A stretch of DNA of 64,000 bases from the NCBI GenBank assembly GCA_023238725.1, contig CM041554.1:20880050-20944049 (forward strand), read 5' to 3'. The translations under genes were made by a program, and so were the position numbers. The notes under the pieces were generated by a model. That model was not told where the DNA came from. It did no database searches and worked only from the letters and a program-made list of their open reading frames with translations. Position 1 is the stretch's first letter; every line of letters starts with the position of its first letter. Shown piece after piece: positions 32,421 through 43,740 of the stretch. The DNA is from Scortum barcoo. Taxonomy: Eukaryota > Chordata > Actinopteri > Centrarchiformes > Terapontidae.

Positions 32421-34370
32421 GGCTGTGTCCTTGCAGTCCAATCAGACTGCGCCTCATGTGCCAGTCACAGTCCAGTGATGGATTACTGCTTAAGATCAGC
32501 CATCCTTTGAAAATGAACGCTCAAATATCTTTCCAATATTGGCATACTGTTAAAATTGGTGCGTCTTAGGACACGAGCATGCACAAGGACATCAGTCCCT
32601 CATCGGCAGCATCAGCTGATCTGTTCAGCACTTCTCTTTGATCGTAGCTTTTTAGTTCAAGCACTAGCATTAAGTGGCTATGCTACATTATTTGAAGCTA
32701 ATGACTAAAAAGCATTTCGACTGCTGAATCATCCCTACTCACTTCAAGGAGGTGAGTCTGAGACTCAAAAAAACAGAAACACGCAGTGACTATTTGTTGC
32801 ACAAAGAATGAGATTCGTATGTACTCATAATATTAGGAGAATGCTAAATACTGAGTCAGTAATGTCAGTTACGTGCATTCAGTGTCTGTTTGGGCATGAA
32901 TCTGCAGTGTGCATAAAACATCTCGGCTTTCACAGCCAAGCAGGCAAAGGGATTAACTTGTTGGCGACACAATGATAGGCACGAAGGGATGCAGGCACGT
33001 CGTCTTTGTTATTTGATGGCCATGAAAAACACACAAACGCGAATCTTGATGATACCCCGATGCCTCTTTGTTTGGTGAGAAATGGACATAAAGGGCAAAA
33101 CTGAAAAGCACCAGCGGTTAAATCTGTCTGCACAGACTTGGGCTTTTGTTTCTGATTGATGGAGCAAGAAATTCAGACACACAGATTTAACTGTGTTTTG
33201 AGAAAGGGGACTGTCATCGTCTATTCATTTAAAAGAATTTGATCTCGCTTCTCCTTCTTCCTCCTTACATCTCTCTCTCTTTTGCATTTTTTTCACACTT
33301 TTGTCTCCTTAGATCTATTACTTAAAGGTCAGACGGACTGCCACGTCCCTGTACTTGCACACACTTGTGTCAGATGTGGCCATGAATGGAAACGTGGAGA
33401 GATGACATTGGGATTTGCTTTGCTGTTCACGAAAAAGTGTTGTGCCGTCCTTGGGAGTTTTTTTTTCGATGATATTCCAGTTTCCATCTTAAGTTTTCAC
33501 TCTCAGATCAGGTTATTATAACACCTTTGGTACCAATTCAGCGCTTTTTGAAATCCTTTTCACCGAGCACCGACATAGCAGTCTTCAAGGATACATAAGA
33601 CGTTCTAATATCAATATATTCAAGTCAACAAAGGTAATCATGTTTTTTTCAGATCTGAATATTTCACAATTGCCTTTGGCTCAGCAGTTAGATCTCGCGA
33701 CATTATTTCCCCAGTGAGTGTTTAAAAGTCTTTTACGGGATACTTGTGGAAGCTCAGTGGCTGAGACAATAACCTGGATTGCATTTCATGACCCAAATGA
33801 ATTTACCCTTTCTTCTCCAGCAGAGGAAGAGTGAATCACTTCTCGGCATGTTAACGCTAAGAGATGCAGGACACCGACTTGCCCGAGAGACTCAATCTCC
33901 GCTGTGAAATTGAATTCTTATACAGTGTGAATGAGTGAAACGGCATCGAGCAGGTGTCATTCAAATATGAAGGTCCGGGGTTTGAAATAACACCCAGAGT
34001 CAAACACAGGCATTTTCATCTGCCCCTCACCTCTTCATCCATTTATCCCCTCTCTTTTCTTTACACAATTCTTCTTCTTTTTTTTTCTCTTCAACAAGAC
34101 CCCCCGTCCTCTAATCCCACAAATTAATCCCTTCATGAACAGCACACAGAGGGGGAAAAAGGAAGAGGAATTGAGAGAGTGAAGGATGATGGAATCCTAA
34201 AGCTTTAAGGCGAACAGTACTACAGTATCTAGGTGGTGTAGAATGAGCTCCATTATTGCTCTCAGGGCTCAAATTGAAAACATTACTGCTCCCATTCACA
34301 GTCCTCAGACACAGAGGATGGTCTTTATTTCCAATCTCAGTCTCCTTTCTGGTTGAGGGAGCGCTCAACC
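32421..34370. other. Noncoding, no strong feature
   Basis: A pyrimidine tract ending TTTGTCTCCTTAG near 33312 makes an acceptor-like signal, but the downstream frames close within about 30 codons and no donor is seen. CT-rich sequence lies at 34020-34100. The rest is ordinary. Confidence 0.35.

Positions 34371-34402
<32 letters not shown>
34371..34402. repeat. (TG)10(AG)6 compound microsatellite
   Basis: A TG tract passes directly into an AG tract and then a G/A-rich stretch to about 34425. Confidence 0.95.
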
Positions 34403-34404
<2 letters not shown>

Positions 34405-35479
34405 GGAAGAGGGTGAGAGAAAGATTGTGTGTGTTTGTTTTGTGTCGCAATAAAGTCATCACTGCTGATGCCATGCATATAGGTGACCTCTCCCGGGCCT
34501 TTCTCATTACCCCCCACCACTCGCAGATGGAGACCTCGCTGCATTTTTAAAGACTGCCTTTACATCACAAAAGCTGTGGCATTAGCTGCCAGTGCCGTGG
34601 CGCTGACCTTGGTAAGGCAGGACAACATCAGTATGCATTGTGTTTCACTCAAAAGGACAAAGTGCCATATTCTGGCGAGGTCGTAAATGAACAAAATCAC
34701 AAATTACTTACAAAGACTTGAATAAATAAAAGATGTAGTCAGGAGGTGTCTTATTCTTCGCTTTCAAGTTCAGGCTTTTCTGTGTTGTGTGTGTGTGTGT
34801 GTTTTCTGTGTTGCCTTTCAGCTTTAATCTTTGGATGAAAAGCTAGTATTAAAAGCTTAGAAACTCTACATATCGAATATATGGACTTTGTATTTGCAAT
34901 AAAGTTGGCTTGGTTCTTAGTATTCTTGGTTACACTGCATAGAAACACTGCTGTATTCAACATTTTAGGTCATGCACGTGAACTATTTGAGAATATGAAA
35001 GAAAAAATGATTGAGAAGAAGTCTTGTTGTTGTTAAACTGTTGAAATCAGGCATGCAGTCTCCTGCTGTGGTACAGTGTGTGCCAACCTGTCGTTTGGCT
35101 CGTTTCTGAAAGGCTGTTTACCTAAAAACAATCCTCTGGAAGTCGAAAGGTCACATCTCCCTCATCCCTCCTCCACCCTTGTTTCTCCTGTCACCCCTCC
35201 CTTTTATCCGGGGGAGGCTGCCAGATTGCTTTAGCCTTTTTAGTGCAGCTAGCTGACAGACAGACAAGGTGCCGACAAGGTCACAGCCAGGAAAAAATTC
35301 ATGATGGAAAGAACCAGCTTTAAGGGAAGACATGCACGAATCCAGAACTTACAACAATGGCTCGTTTAATCAAAAATTCACCTTTAACTAACCAGAATAA
35401 AGGCATGAACCTGACATCACAGTGTTAAGCTTCAAGTATGGTTATTAACAAGCAGACAGCGTTGATCAAGTTAGATGAA
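34403..35479. other. Noncoding
   Basis: GT run at 34786-34801. No gene or repeat family recognised. Confidence 0.4.
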
Positions 35480-36130
35480 AAATGGAATCATGTTCTTATA
35501 TTACTTTTTCAAAAAGTAATTTCATTACTTTACATATTACTCAACAGCAAATGTAAAAAGTGACATCATTCATTATTACTTTACTTTAGTTACTCAGCTG
35601 AGCTAAGCCCCCACATCACACCACAATGGAGACACATGTAGCTGCCCCACCAACATTTAGTGTAGTCCTGGTGAAAGCATGCAGCGGGCTTCAAGTCTCG
35701 TCCCCACATTGAAGCTGAGAGGTTCACACGCCCTCCGGCTCTGATCAAAACCAGTCACCAGTGGCTCACGTTGGCAAGCCTGCTAAGAAGGCAAAATGTG
35801 ACATCAAATGAATCCATTTTTGAGTTACTGGGAGGAGTGGGTTTTTGTTACGCTGAGTCTTATTTCTCCTTTTGTGAAAGAGGTTAACAGGTACATACCT
35901 CCGGCCCCTGCGTAAGCTAACACTTGGCCCATCAGTCTCTCTCAACTGAACGCTCAGTTCATATCAACCCGCCATCAAACTCCCAGTGAGAGAACGAACA
36001 TGCTGATACACAAATTATGAAAGTCACAGTGTTAGCGACTGTGATGTAATTGAATTTCAAATTGTGTTCCCTTACACTAGTCGTTACTGATGAAAGTAAT
36101 GACGTTACTATAGTGAGTTACTCAGTACCT
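35480..36130. mobile_element. Non-autonomous DNA-element-like repeat, about 650 bp
   Basis: The left end contains TATTACTTTTTCAAAAAGTA, ATTTCATTACTTTACATATT and CTCAGCTGAGCTAAGCCCC. The interior has AAAGCATGCAGCGGGCTTCA, GAGGTTCACACGCCCTCCGG and GTGAAAGAGGTTAACAGG. The right end reads CGTTACTGATGAAAGTAATG then ACGTTACTATAGTGAGTTAC. Both ends carry the gtaatnnnttac-type words of a fish repeat I recall as hAT-like. No transposase frame. The superfamily is inference. Confidence 0.55.
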
Positions 36131-36239
36131 CATATGAGTAAAATCATACAGTTATGCAAAACACAGCACAAGCTTTTATCTCTATTAACTTTTGAAACTC
36201 AGAGACCCCAGTCTTTCCTAAGTATTTCTTTGTGACATT

Positions 36240-36665
36240 TTCTCTGCATTTGTCACTTTTCAGTCACAGATTTTAGAGAGGCACTTCTCATCATTTTGAA
36301 ATCCTTCATGCTTGTCTGGCAGTCAGTAGCCAGAGCTGAGTAAGGCACTTCCTCACTGGGCCTCGAGCTCAAACACAGGTTGTGAAGGCGAAAGCTCCTC
36401 CAGCTGACAGCTTGAATAGAAGTGTGCGCTCTGGAAGAAAGGCTAATTGGGCTGAATGGAAGATTTGCATTAAGGGATGGCAAAGGTGTCGTATTGCCTA
36501 ATCGCTTTTCATCTTAGAAAGAGGGGAGAAGCGCTTCCTCAAACAAGGTTAAATTATGATATTAAGTGGTCCCTTGCACGTCAGTTTAATGACGTCAAAG
36601 CCGTACCATCAGTCCTATTTTATAACACAGCTGAAATGAGGTTGATTGTAAAAGTGTAATTGTAA
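36240..36665. promoter_or_regulatory. Enhancer-like block with octamer and full CRE
   Basis: ATTTGCAT (octamer, 36463-36470) lies about 120 bp from TGACGTCA (36590-36597), a full palindromic cAMP-response element. A CACGTCA half-site starts at 36578, 12 bp upstream. Other words include GGCTAATTGGGC, TTGCCTAATCGC and TAAATTATGATATTAAG. The block is repeat-free and directly follows the DNA-element-like repeat. Confidence 0.4.
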
Positions 36666-37140
36666 TCCAGTCCAGAAACGTGTCTCAAGTGCAGCCCTAT
36701 AATAAAGAGAATTACTGTAAATCAGTCAGTGACTGGAAAAAGTGAAGTTAGAGAGGTTTATCACTTTTTACAAAGTCAGACTTCTCCTTGTAAGGGGAAT
36801 GTTTCCAACAATGAAAATATGATGTTAACAGCTATCTGTGGGCAGTGGCTAAGAACCTTTGGAGGGCTCCTAAGAATATATTCTCTTTTATTGTCCTGCT
36901 TTTTGGCTCCTCTGATGTTTCAGGGCTTAAGGCAACATCGCTCACTGCACAACAGTGGCGGTGAAAGGACTGAACAGATGTGTCCGCATTGTAAAAGAGG
37001 GGGAAAGCTGACAAAAAGATAGATGATGAGATAAGAGGGGTGAAAGAGAATGATACAGTAAAGACAGAGAGAGATTGGAAAAAAGACAGAAAGACAGAGA
37101 GTGAAAGATGAAGTGGCATGATGCCAGTCCGTTGCCTTAC
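36666..37140. other. Noncoding
   Basis: A purine-rich tract lies at 37055-37110. The long minus-strand open frame (36832-37263) continues through it from the candidate exon but loses protein-like character. Confidence 0.35.
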
Positions 37141-37252
37141 CTTGTTATCTTCATCCCACTCGGCTTTAGATTTATCCACACGTCTGACAGGAAGCATCAA
37201 ATGCACCAGGGTTTCCAGAATTCTGCCTCTTGCCAACGCACACCACCACAGA
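37141..37252 (-). CDS. Possible 112-bp internal exon, minus strand (unconfirmed)
   Basis: On the minus strand, CATTTGATTTTCAG (ending 37253) precedes the segment and AAG|GTAAGG, a near-consensus donor, follows it at 37140. One frame is open throughout: one leading base plus 37 codons, with LETLVHLMLPVRRVDKSKAE and then WDEDNK at the end, finishing in phase 0. The other two frames contain stops. I do not recognise the protein. The phase fits the candidate exon at 27415-27492, about 10 kb downstream on the same strand. A chance open frame of this length is not rare, so this stays tentative. Confidence 0.27.
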
Positions 37253-38559
37253 CTGAAAATCAAATGACATTGCTTGTTTTTTAGTTTGTAGTGTGTTACG
37301 CGTGATTCATAAGGTCATTAGGAAACAGAGTCTTAACAGGAAATCAATCCATCTAATCAACTGCCAGCTCTGTGTATGATCTAATTACTCTTGAGAGGTC
37401 TGTGTGCAAAACAAGTCAGCATAAGATTACCAATGAAAGCAATGTGCAGATTTTCTGATGTTTATGCTTCGATTTGGGTCAGGGTCAGGTCTTGTACACA
37501 CTGCATTGTATTGATATGAAATGAGTGGAGATTTTGAATACGTATCCAAAGCCTCATCACATCTACAGCCTCCACCACAATAACACCGTCACACAGTGGC
37601 ATTATTCCTTTCAGTGGAGCAATCCTCGTCTACGCGCAAGCTGAACTTACATGTTATGTATGTTGCCACTGTATCCATAGTCACCGTAGTGACGCAAATA
37701 CATTCTGAATGTGTACTGTTTGCTAGTTCACATACATTACTGGAAGCAGGAAATGAAGTGTGGTGTTCATATATAGCAGTGTCAATGTACATTAGTGAAA
37801 CTCTCACTCTCCCGGTGAGATCAAGTGCCCGATGAAACATTACTTTAGCAACAGTGTCAAACCCTGTTTACTGTGAGGCAAATGCATTACCACCTAGGCT
37901 GAGAGGTGGAATCGTTACGATCGCAGGTGGAGCCCTCATGGGTCTGCGTAGGCTTGGCCCCTCGTCTGGAAGTCTGTGCCCAAAAGAAAATGTGCATGAA
38001 TGTGCTACAAGAGGCTTTGGGGAGCTGCTCGTCACACCAATCCTCACCTGCCGAGTCCTCTGTGACCATTATAACAGAGGGGTGAATCCTTAAATAACTG
38101 AGCCTCCGTTTCAAATTAACTCTGACCCCTCACGTTGCGGTCACACCAAAAATTGCCATCCATTCATTTCAATGAGGTGCATGCGAAACAGCCAGACTGA
38201 CCAGAGCTAGAGAGAGGACGGGAGCTTCCTCATACAGCTCAAAGAACGTAAGTGAAGGAGTGAAGAAGTCTAAGATTCCTGTGGATGTGAATTTGAGTGT
38301 GAATGGTTCCTCAAGAATCTGCCACCTGCCAGTTTGAGGACAGAAGTTGAGTTGTAATTTTGTGAACAAAAAAGCTGTGCAACTTCCTGCTGCTTCTATT
38401 TCAGTGTGCAGGGGCAGAAGTGACCATAACAGTGGTTGTTTGTTGTAGGGACAACAGGTTGCTAGTTTATTATGGACATCCAGCTAAGATTAATACAGTC
38501 TTAATTAATCAGTCATACCTGCCTTTGTGGAAGTTGTATTGTTGAGTTTTTCTTTTAGA
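37253..38559. other. Noncoding, possible repeat fragment
   Basis: 38112-38480 (GGTCACACCAAAAATTGCC and following) may be a dispersed repeat but I cannot place it. A pyrimidine-poor GTAAGT word occurs at 38249. No gene. Confidence 0.3.
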
Positions 38560-38905
38560 GAGGTGTTCAATCTACTGTGGGATCATTTTGGATGATGCAG
38601 TTGGATGATGGTGCTCCTGAACTCTATTGTGCTGTGCTGACATGTGTTCCTATTGCTTTGTCCACCCATTTATATCAATGAGGGTAGGCTGACTAACAGA
38701 AACACCTCCCTGTATAATTCACTGCAGTTCAACAGTACTACAGACTACATGCTTTTAAAATGTTCATAAAGTTGAGTCATCACCTCTCTAAAACAGTTTA
38801 AAAAACATTACGGCATTCGTGAACTGAGGATTTATTGCAGGACTGTTATGTTAGACTGGATTAGCTTGAGCTAGATGAACCTAATAAACTAGACACTGAT
38901 TGTGT
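38560..38905 (+). mobile_element. Dispersed teleost repeat copy
   Basis: The ordered words GATGATGCAGTTGGATGATG, TGAACTCTATTGTGCTGTGC, CCACCCATTTATATCAATGA, TAACAGAAACACCTCCCTG, ATTCACTGCAGTTCAACAG and an end reading CCTAATAAACTAGACACTG match my memory of a common fish repeat whose copies end in a ctaataaactggcc-type word. No coding content. Confidence 0.5.
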
Positions 38906-40540
38906 AGTGATATTAAGAGGTGGCACGAATGATAAGACTGGTCAGTAAAGGTGAAGTATTTGCCTGCAGACTGCAGCAGCAGGCTGTAATTCTGTTGGTG
39001 GTGAGCACCTCGGACAGCTCCACCATGAGGACTCTGGACAGTGGCTGTGAAACATGCTGTCTCAGCCTGCCTCTGTTCAGTGCAGCAGACTTTTTAGAAA
39101 TGTGTTGTTATTTTTCTATACTATGGGTACTGTTTAATAAAATATACAACAACAATAAGAATGATGTAAGTGCCCTGAAAATTGTGAAATACTTTGCGTT
39201 TGAAAATCATGTACTGTACATTTAGGCTTGTGTAAGATTGTAAAGGCCTCCCCGCTGAGTGATAAAATTCCCAGCAAGGTGCCACTTTTATCTGTCGCAT
39301 TGCTCTTCAAGGTTATCTCAGACATGCCACACAAAGTACTCTCACCCAGCAAAGAGAAGGAAGTGGGAGAAGAACCAAAGCCATCAGTCACTAATTCTAT
39401 TTCCCAGCTCATGGAGGGGGTACAGCCGGAGGGGAGGAACACTGACTTACACACCTCCACTTAGCCCCAGCTGCGGGCCCCCCACCACCCCTGAGATAGA
39501 GTTACCACAGGGGGCCACTTGGAGGCTAAACGCCCTTCTCCAGCAGGCCCCTCAGGGCCCCGTGGTACATTCGTCCCTCGGTGGGAACCCTTGCCACTGC
39601 AATCTCCAGCCAATCACCTTCCCCAGAGACAGTCTCATTTGTGAACACCCTGAGTGAACTTTATGTGGATGTGTAGTGAAATTCACACTCCAAGGACTTG
39701 TTCACTACAGGCTGTTAGATTTTCTTTTTTTCTTTCTGTAAAAAGCATCAAGTGTGATATGCTACAGTATGTGACAGCTCTGTGGAGGAATGAAGGACAT
39801 CTATGTTTATATCAAAATGCTGTGGCTTGTTAATGGCTTCAATACTGCCGATTCATGAGCAACATGACCTGAGTTACCTTACCTGTGCCAATTCAAGTCA
39901 GTGTGTCGCTGCCTGCAACTCGTGCCTGTCCCCTGTTGTTTGTCCCTAGATGTGAGATTTAGTCAGAGACACCATGGGTAAAAAGCTCCAAAGCATTATC
40001 TTTCTCAGGGGAACGCAGCTTTGTGAGGGAATTTGTCTTTAGAAGATAGCTTTGTTTTTTTAAAAGGGATCCGGCCCTGCAGGCTCTGCACCCTGTGGCC
40101 TCCAGTGAAAGGCCAAGTCTGTGTGGCTTTGCCCAGAGATAGGGTCTCAAGGCGGGGGATGGATCATGCCCGTCCCCGCTCCTCCCTTTGCCAGCTCATG
40201 CTAGTGACGGCCGGTGTACGTCCTTAAAGTCCAGAGCGGGATAGCCGCTCCACAAAGCGTAATAAGTCAATATTTCCTGGCTTTTCTTTGCATTCAGTTT
40301 CCTTATCTTCTCTCCTCTTCTGTCTTTGTCACAGCAGCAGTAAGGGCTTAAGCTACTAAATGTGATATAATTCCAAAAGACCAGACTACTTAAATTGACA
40401 TTAATTATATCGTTCAGAGTTGTCAACTCAAAGAGAACTGGGAGACTTGAAGGACAATTAAAAAGGTCAAATATATCACTACATCCTTCATCATGTTTGG
40501 CAGCACTGCATGATCGTACATATTCCCTGTCTCTCCCAAT
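38906..40540. other. Noncoding, locally GC-rich
   Basis: 39400-39660 is GC-richer with long open frames on both strands (39134-39460 minus, 39228-39464 and 39259-39657 plus). None shows a domain, the frames overlap, and splice signals are poor. A similar GC-richer patch lies at 40070-40250. Confidence 0.35.
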
Positions 40541-41587
40541 GAATTAAAAAAAAAAACTGTCATGGGGAGAATATAATATGTTGTCATGTGCTCTCTTTTT
40601 CTACAGTGGTTACTCTCATTCTTCTATTCCCATATGTGCTGCCCATACATGCAATACGAATGTCAGTTGTCACTATAGACAGAAATATATACTGTATGTC
40701 CATTTGTTTTGATTCAAGCCTCAAACTGCTGTAGTAGATCAATTGAACACCATATTCCAGCGGGATTCTGCTGTTTCATCTCCCTCCTGTCTGCTGTTCC
40801 CAGACTGCAGGGTCTCTGACTGCCTGTCAAACTGTAGGTCGTATATATGTGTGCGTGAGTGCGTAGGTCTCAGAGACACAAAAGTACTGTCAGTGTCACA
40901 GCAACAACACTCCCTCACGGACTCAATCACTAACTAGGTTACTATGGATCACGGCGCCACTTTCTTGCAGTGGAAGTCCTTTTATATTTGTCATTTGGAC
41001 CTTCTTTTCATCCTGCTGCATGTGAGCGAAGCCAAGTGTGCACTTACACACAGAAAAGAAGTCCAATTTACACTTGACCAGTGCATTACAAAGCAAGAAA
41101 AAGTGCCCTACTTTAATCTCCACAGCCACTTCTCTTTTTGCATGAGGCGTACATAAAACAAAACACTTCATGCGGTGGCTACAGTCTGTACTGTAAATCT
41201 AGTATTTCTGACATATTGAACAGTCCTTGGAGTAAAAGTGTACAAATACCCCCACTGCAATATTTGCTAAGATAAGCACTGTCGACTAGCTGCAGGCCTG
41301 GTTTGGTATAAAAGGTTAGCAAAGTCATTGAGCTGCAGACTGTGCGATGTTACTGCTGCAGCATCCATCTTTGTGAGAGTAATGTGAGTGCCGTGACATT
41401 CTCCTGGTTTTAGTGAGGGCACAGAGAAAGACATGGTCTGTCAGCATGACGCAGATAGGTTTCTAGATGCGAAGGGTGGGACGCCGTAGAATGAGTGGCT
41501 CTGCACTCATTGCCCCTAATCTGCATGAGGTAGTTTGTATTCCGAAGTGGTTTGCAGAAAGATGTGCGAGAGATGTCTGTGTGTGTT
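40541..41587. other. Noncoding
   Basis: A run near 40544. No element recognised. Confidence 0.35.
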
Positions 41588-41611
41588 TGCACGTGCACGC
41601 GCGTGTGTGCG
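41588..41611. repeat. Alternating purine/pyrimidine tract
   Basis: Twenty-four strictly alternating bases rich in CG and CA steps and including the palindrome TGCACGTGCA. Z-DNA-prone by composition. Confidence 0.75.
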
Positions 41612-41717
41612 AGCTACTGTAAGGTAACCATCTACTAGCTTATATGCAATTTGCGCCCCCCTTTGCATCTTACTAATCTCTCACTCTCTCTCTTTCCCCC
41701 TCTCCTCTGCTCACCAG

Positions 41718-41967
41718 AAACAGATGTCCATGTGACCTGCCTCCATTAACCAGAGCTCCTCTGGAGTATAACTCAGCGCTGCTCCAGACCCTGCCCAGCC
41801 TCCAGACATCAGGCCCAGCCCTCGCCATCCTTCTGCCCAGACATGGGACTTGCAAAGCGGACTCAGAGACTGTGACGGCAGGGCAACAAGCCAAGACTGG
41901 CTCTATCTTCATATAACTCCTGCTGGAGGTGGGAGAGTGCGAGCTGGACTCTGCCCATCCCTCTGCT
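41718..41967 (+). CDS. Possible exon with strong acceptor (unconfirmed)
   Basis: A long pyrimidine tract (41680-41711) ends in TCACCAG at 41717, the best acceptor in the window. One frame is open for 65 codons from 41719 and then closes at TAA 41914-41916, so as a coding exon it would be a 3'-terminal one. It contains RCPCDLPPLTRAPLEYNSAL near the start. Alternatively, the consensus donor GTAAGT at 41968 bounds a 250-bp noncoding exon. No domain, and no polyadenylation signal close to the stop. I do not recognise the product. Confidence 0.2.
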
Positions 41968-41973
41968 GTAAGT

Positions 41974-42769
41974 GGTCATTAAAGAGCCGGCTGACAGCGC
42001 TTTCCTCTATGAGTAGTGGTGGAGGTGTCCTGTTCACTGCACTAGCTACTCCACTCAGCACCACAAGGTTCAGTTTAATGGTGTCTGCTGGTTAGTACTG
42101 ATCCATCTGTCACTGTGTGAGTGTGTTAGCTATCATCATGCTCTGTATCCCTGCGCTGTGCAGTGTGTCATCTCCTCACTGACAGTACTAGTCTTCAGGT
42201 TTGGATTCAGTTTAGTGCAGATAGGACAAGAAACGACATGTGGAAAGATAAAGGAGGTGTAGTGGTTTCTTCTGTTGGTTTTTTTTTGTTTGTTTTTATA
42301 CCATTTCTTGTCTAATTTTGAGTTGCTGCAGTTTCCCTCAAATGAACCCCATCGGCGTTAGAGAACAAGAAGCAGAAGCAGAGCAGAGCTGGGTGACATG
42401 TTGATCCTGAGGCAATCTCAGTTAAGGCCCATCTGTCTGATTGCTGTGGACTGAGTGTGATGTAAATTTGAAAATTTTATACAAGAGGCACACGGATTTC
42501 TGCAGATAAACCTTTGAACAGCACTCATTTCACGGGACAGAGTCATCGACATGTGCGTGGCCCTACAATTACCATCATTACATATGCCTGGCTTCAAGTA
42601 CTGTACAGATTTTATGTGCAGATGTGAGCAGGTGGCGTTTCCCCCCTCAAAAACAAATCAGTTGGGGAACCGCAAATCCCAGGGGGATATGATGCCATTT
42701 CAAGCAAAACTCAGAGTTTGTGTATCAGAAAATAAGGCTAATGCATGCTCTTAAGCATCATGACCCACT
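41974..42769. other. Noncoding
   Basis: T-rich run at 42280-42298. No repeat family or motif cluster recognised. Confidence 0.35.
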
Positions 42770-43160
42770 ATCACTAATCAGGTGCCATTGTTTTTCCTTT
42801 CACCACATAATCATCAATATTGATGAGGCATCATTTGATTACCACGGTAGTATTATCCTTAGAGTTAATGGCAGATGTAATTTTATACCCATCAACTACA
42901 ACATAATGTTCTATTTCTTTTTCATCCTTCAATTCCACCGAATTGTTCTCGCTCCAGGTATTCCGGCAAATGGTGAATAAATTACTTGGAGACGCCCAGA
43001 AGCCTTTATGGTTTTTCATTGTTATTCATTCAGTATGGTTCTGGGTTTTATTTATCTATCTTTATTTTATGTTGGAAAAATCATGGCAGATAATCTTAGG
43101 AACAGGCATGGGAGAATTAAGCTGCGTGGTGCCTTGGTTGCCCTTTCCCCCTGCCCCTTC
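42770..43160. promoter_or_regulatory. Enhancer-like block with 16-bp palindrome
   Basis: TCATCAATATTGATGA at 42811-42826 is a perfect 16-bp palindrome built on the ATCAAT word. It is followed by GATTACCACGG, GAGTTAATGGCAG, GTGAATAAATTACTTGG, CCTTTATGGTTTTTCATTG and GCAGATAATCTTAGG. The block is repeat-free and among the most enhancer-like stretches in the window. Confidence 0.4.
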
Positions 43161-43443
43161 TCTCCTCACGCCTGCCTCCCAATCCAATCTACCCCATTCA
43201 TCAGATGGAAGTGATAAGCTTGGGGAGCACATGCGGAGGCACTATGTCAGCGAAGCTCTCTATGCGACTGTGTTATAAAGCACTAACTCTCATTTATGTC
43301 ACCACCTTAAGTGAAAGAAATTTAGCATGTTGCGCCTGTGTGTTTCTTTGTGTGCACGCGTGGAGCGAACAGCGGTAGAGGTCGATAAAGGACAAAACCG
43401 AGGCATGTTTAACAGGCAGGGGAATGTACTGTCCATTATTTTT
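43161..43443. other. Noncoding
   Basis: Nothing recognised. Confidence 0.3.
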
Positions 43444-43740
43444 ACAGCGGCTGATTATCTCAACAGTTTATGCATTAAATTTACCTGTGTATTTGAACTT
43501 TATATACAGCTATTTATGCCATCCATTACTTTTGGACATTACTTTAGCTGGTTGTTTCAATCGTTATCCATAACTTTTAGCCAAACTTTTAGCCATTGGT
43601 TGTAGCTTTTTCAACCAATTATCTATTACATGTACAGCAGCTGACTATTTGAACAGTTTATCCTTAACATTTAACTTTTTATTCATATATTTAACTATTT
43701 ATGCCATTCATTTGTCTATCACTTTAAGCGTACTATTTTC
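43444..43740 (+). repeat. Imperfect direct repeat, period about 190 bp
   Basis: ACAGCGGCTGATTATCTCAA (43444) and ACAGCAGCTGACTATTTGAA (43634) start two similar units. Each continues with CAGTTTATNC, a TTTA-rich stretch, and CTATTTATGCCATCCATTAC or CTATTTATGCCATTCATTTG. The ttagctattt-type wording resembles a fish tandem or dispersed repeat. Confidence 0.6.

Noticed and set aside
33313..33400. Strong TTTTGTCTCCTTAG acceptor-like signal
   Set aside because: All frames close within about 30 codons or lack a donor; no protein-like sequence.
36341..36348. TAAGGCAC, the miR-124 seed
   Set aside because: The following bases differ from miR-124 and no hairpin is visible.
39134..39657. Overlapping 78-132 codon frames in a GC-richer patch
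   Set aside because: Frames on both strands and in two plus-strand registers are equally open, and no domain or good splice sites were found.
41526..41545. TGAGGTAGTTTGTATT, similar to a let-7 family start
   Set aside because: It lacks the internal bases of let-7 and no complementary arm lies within 100 bp to form a precursor hairpin.
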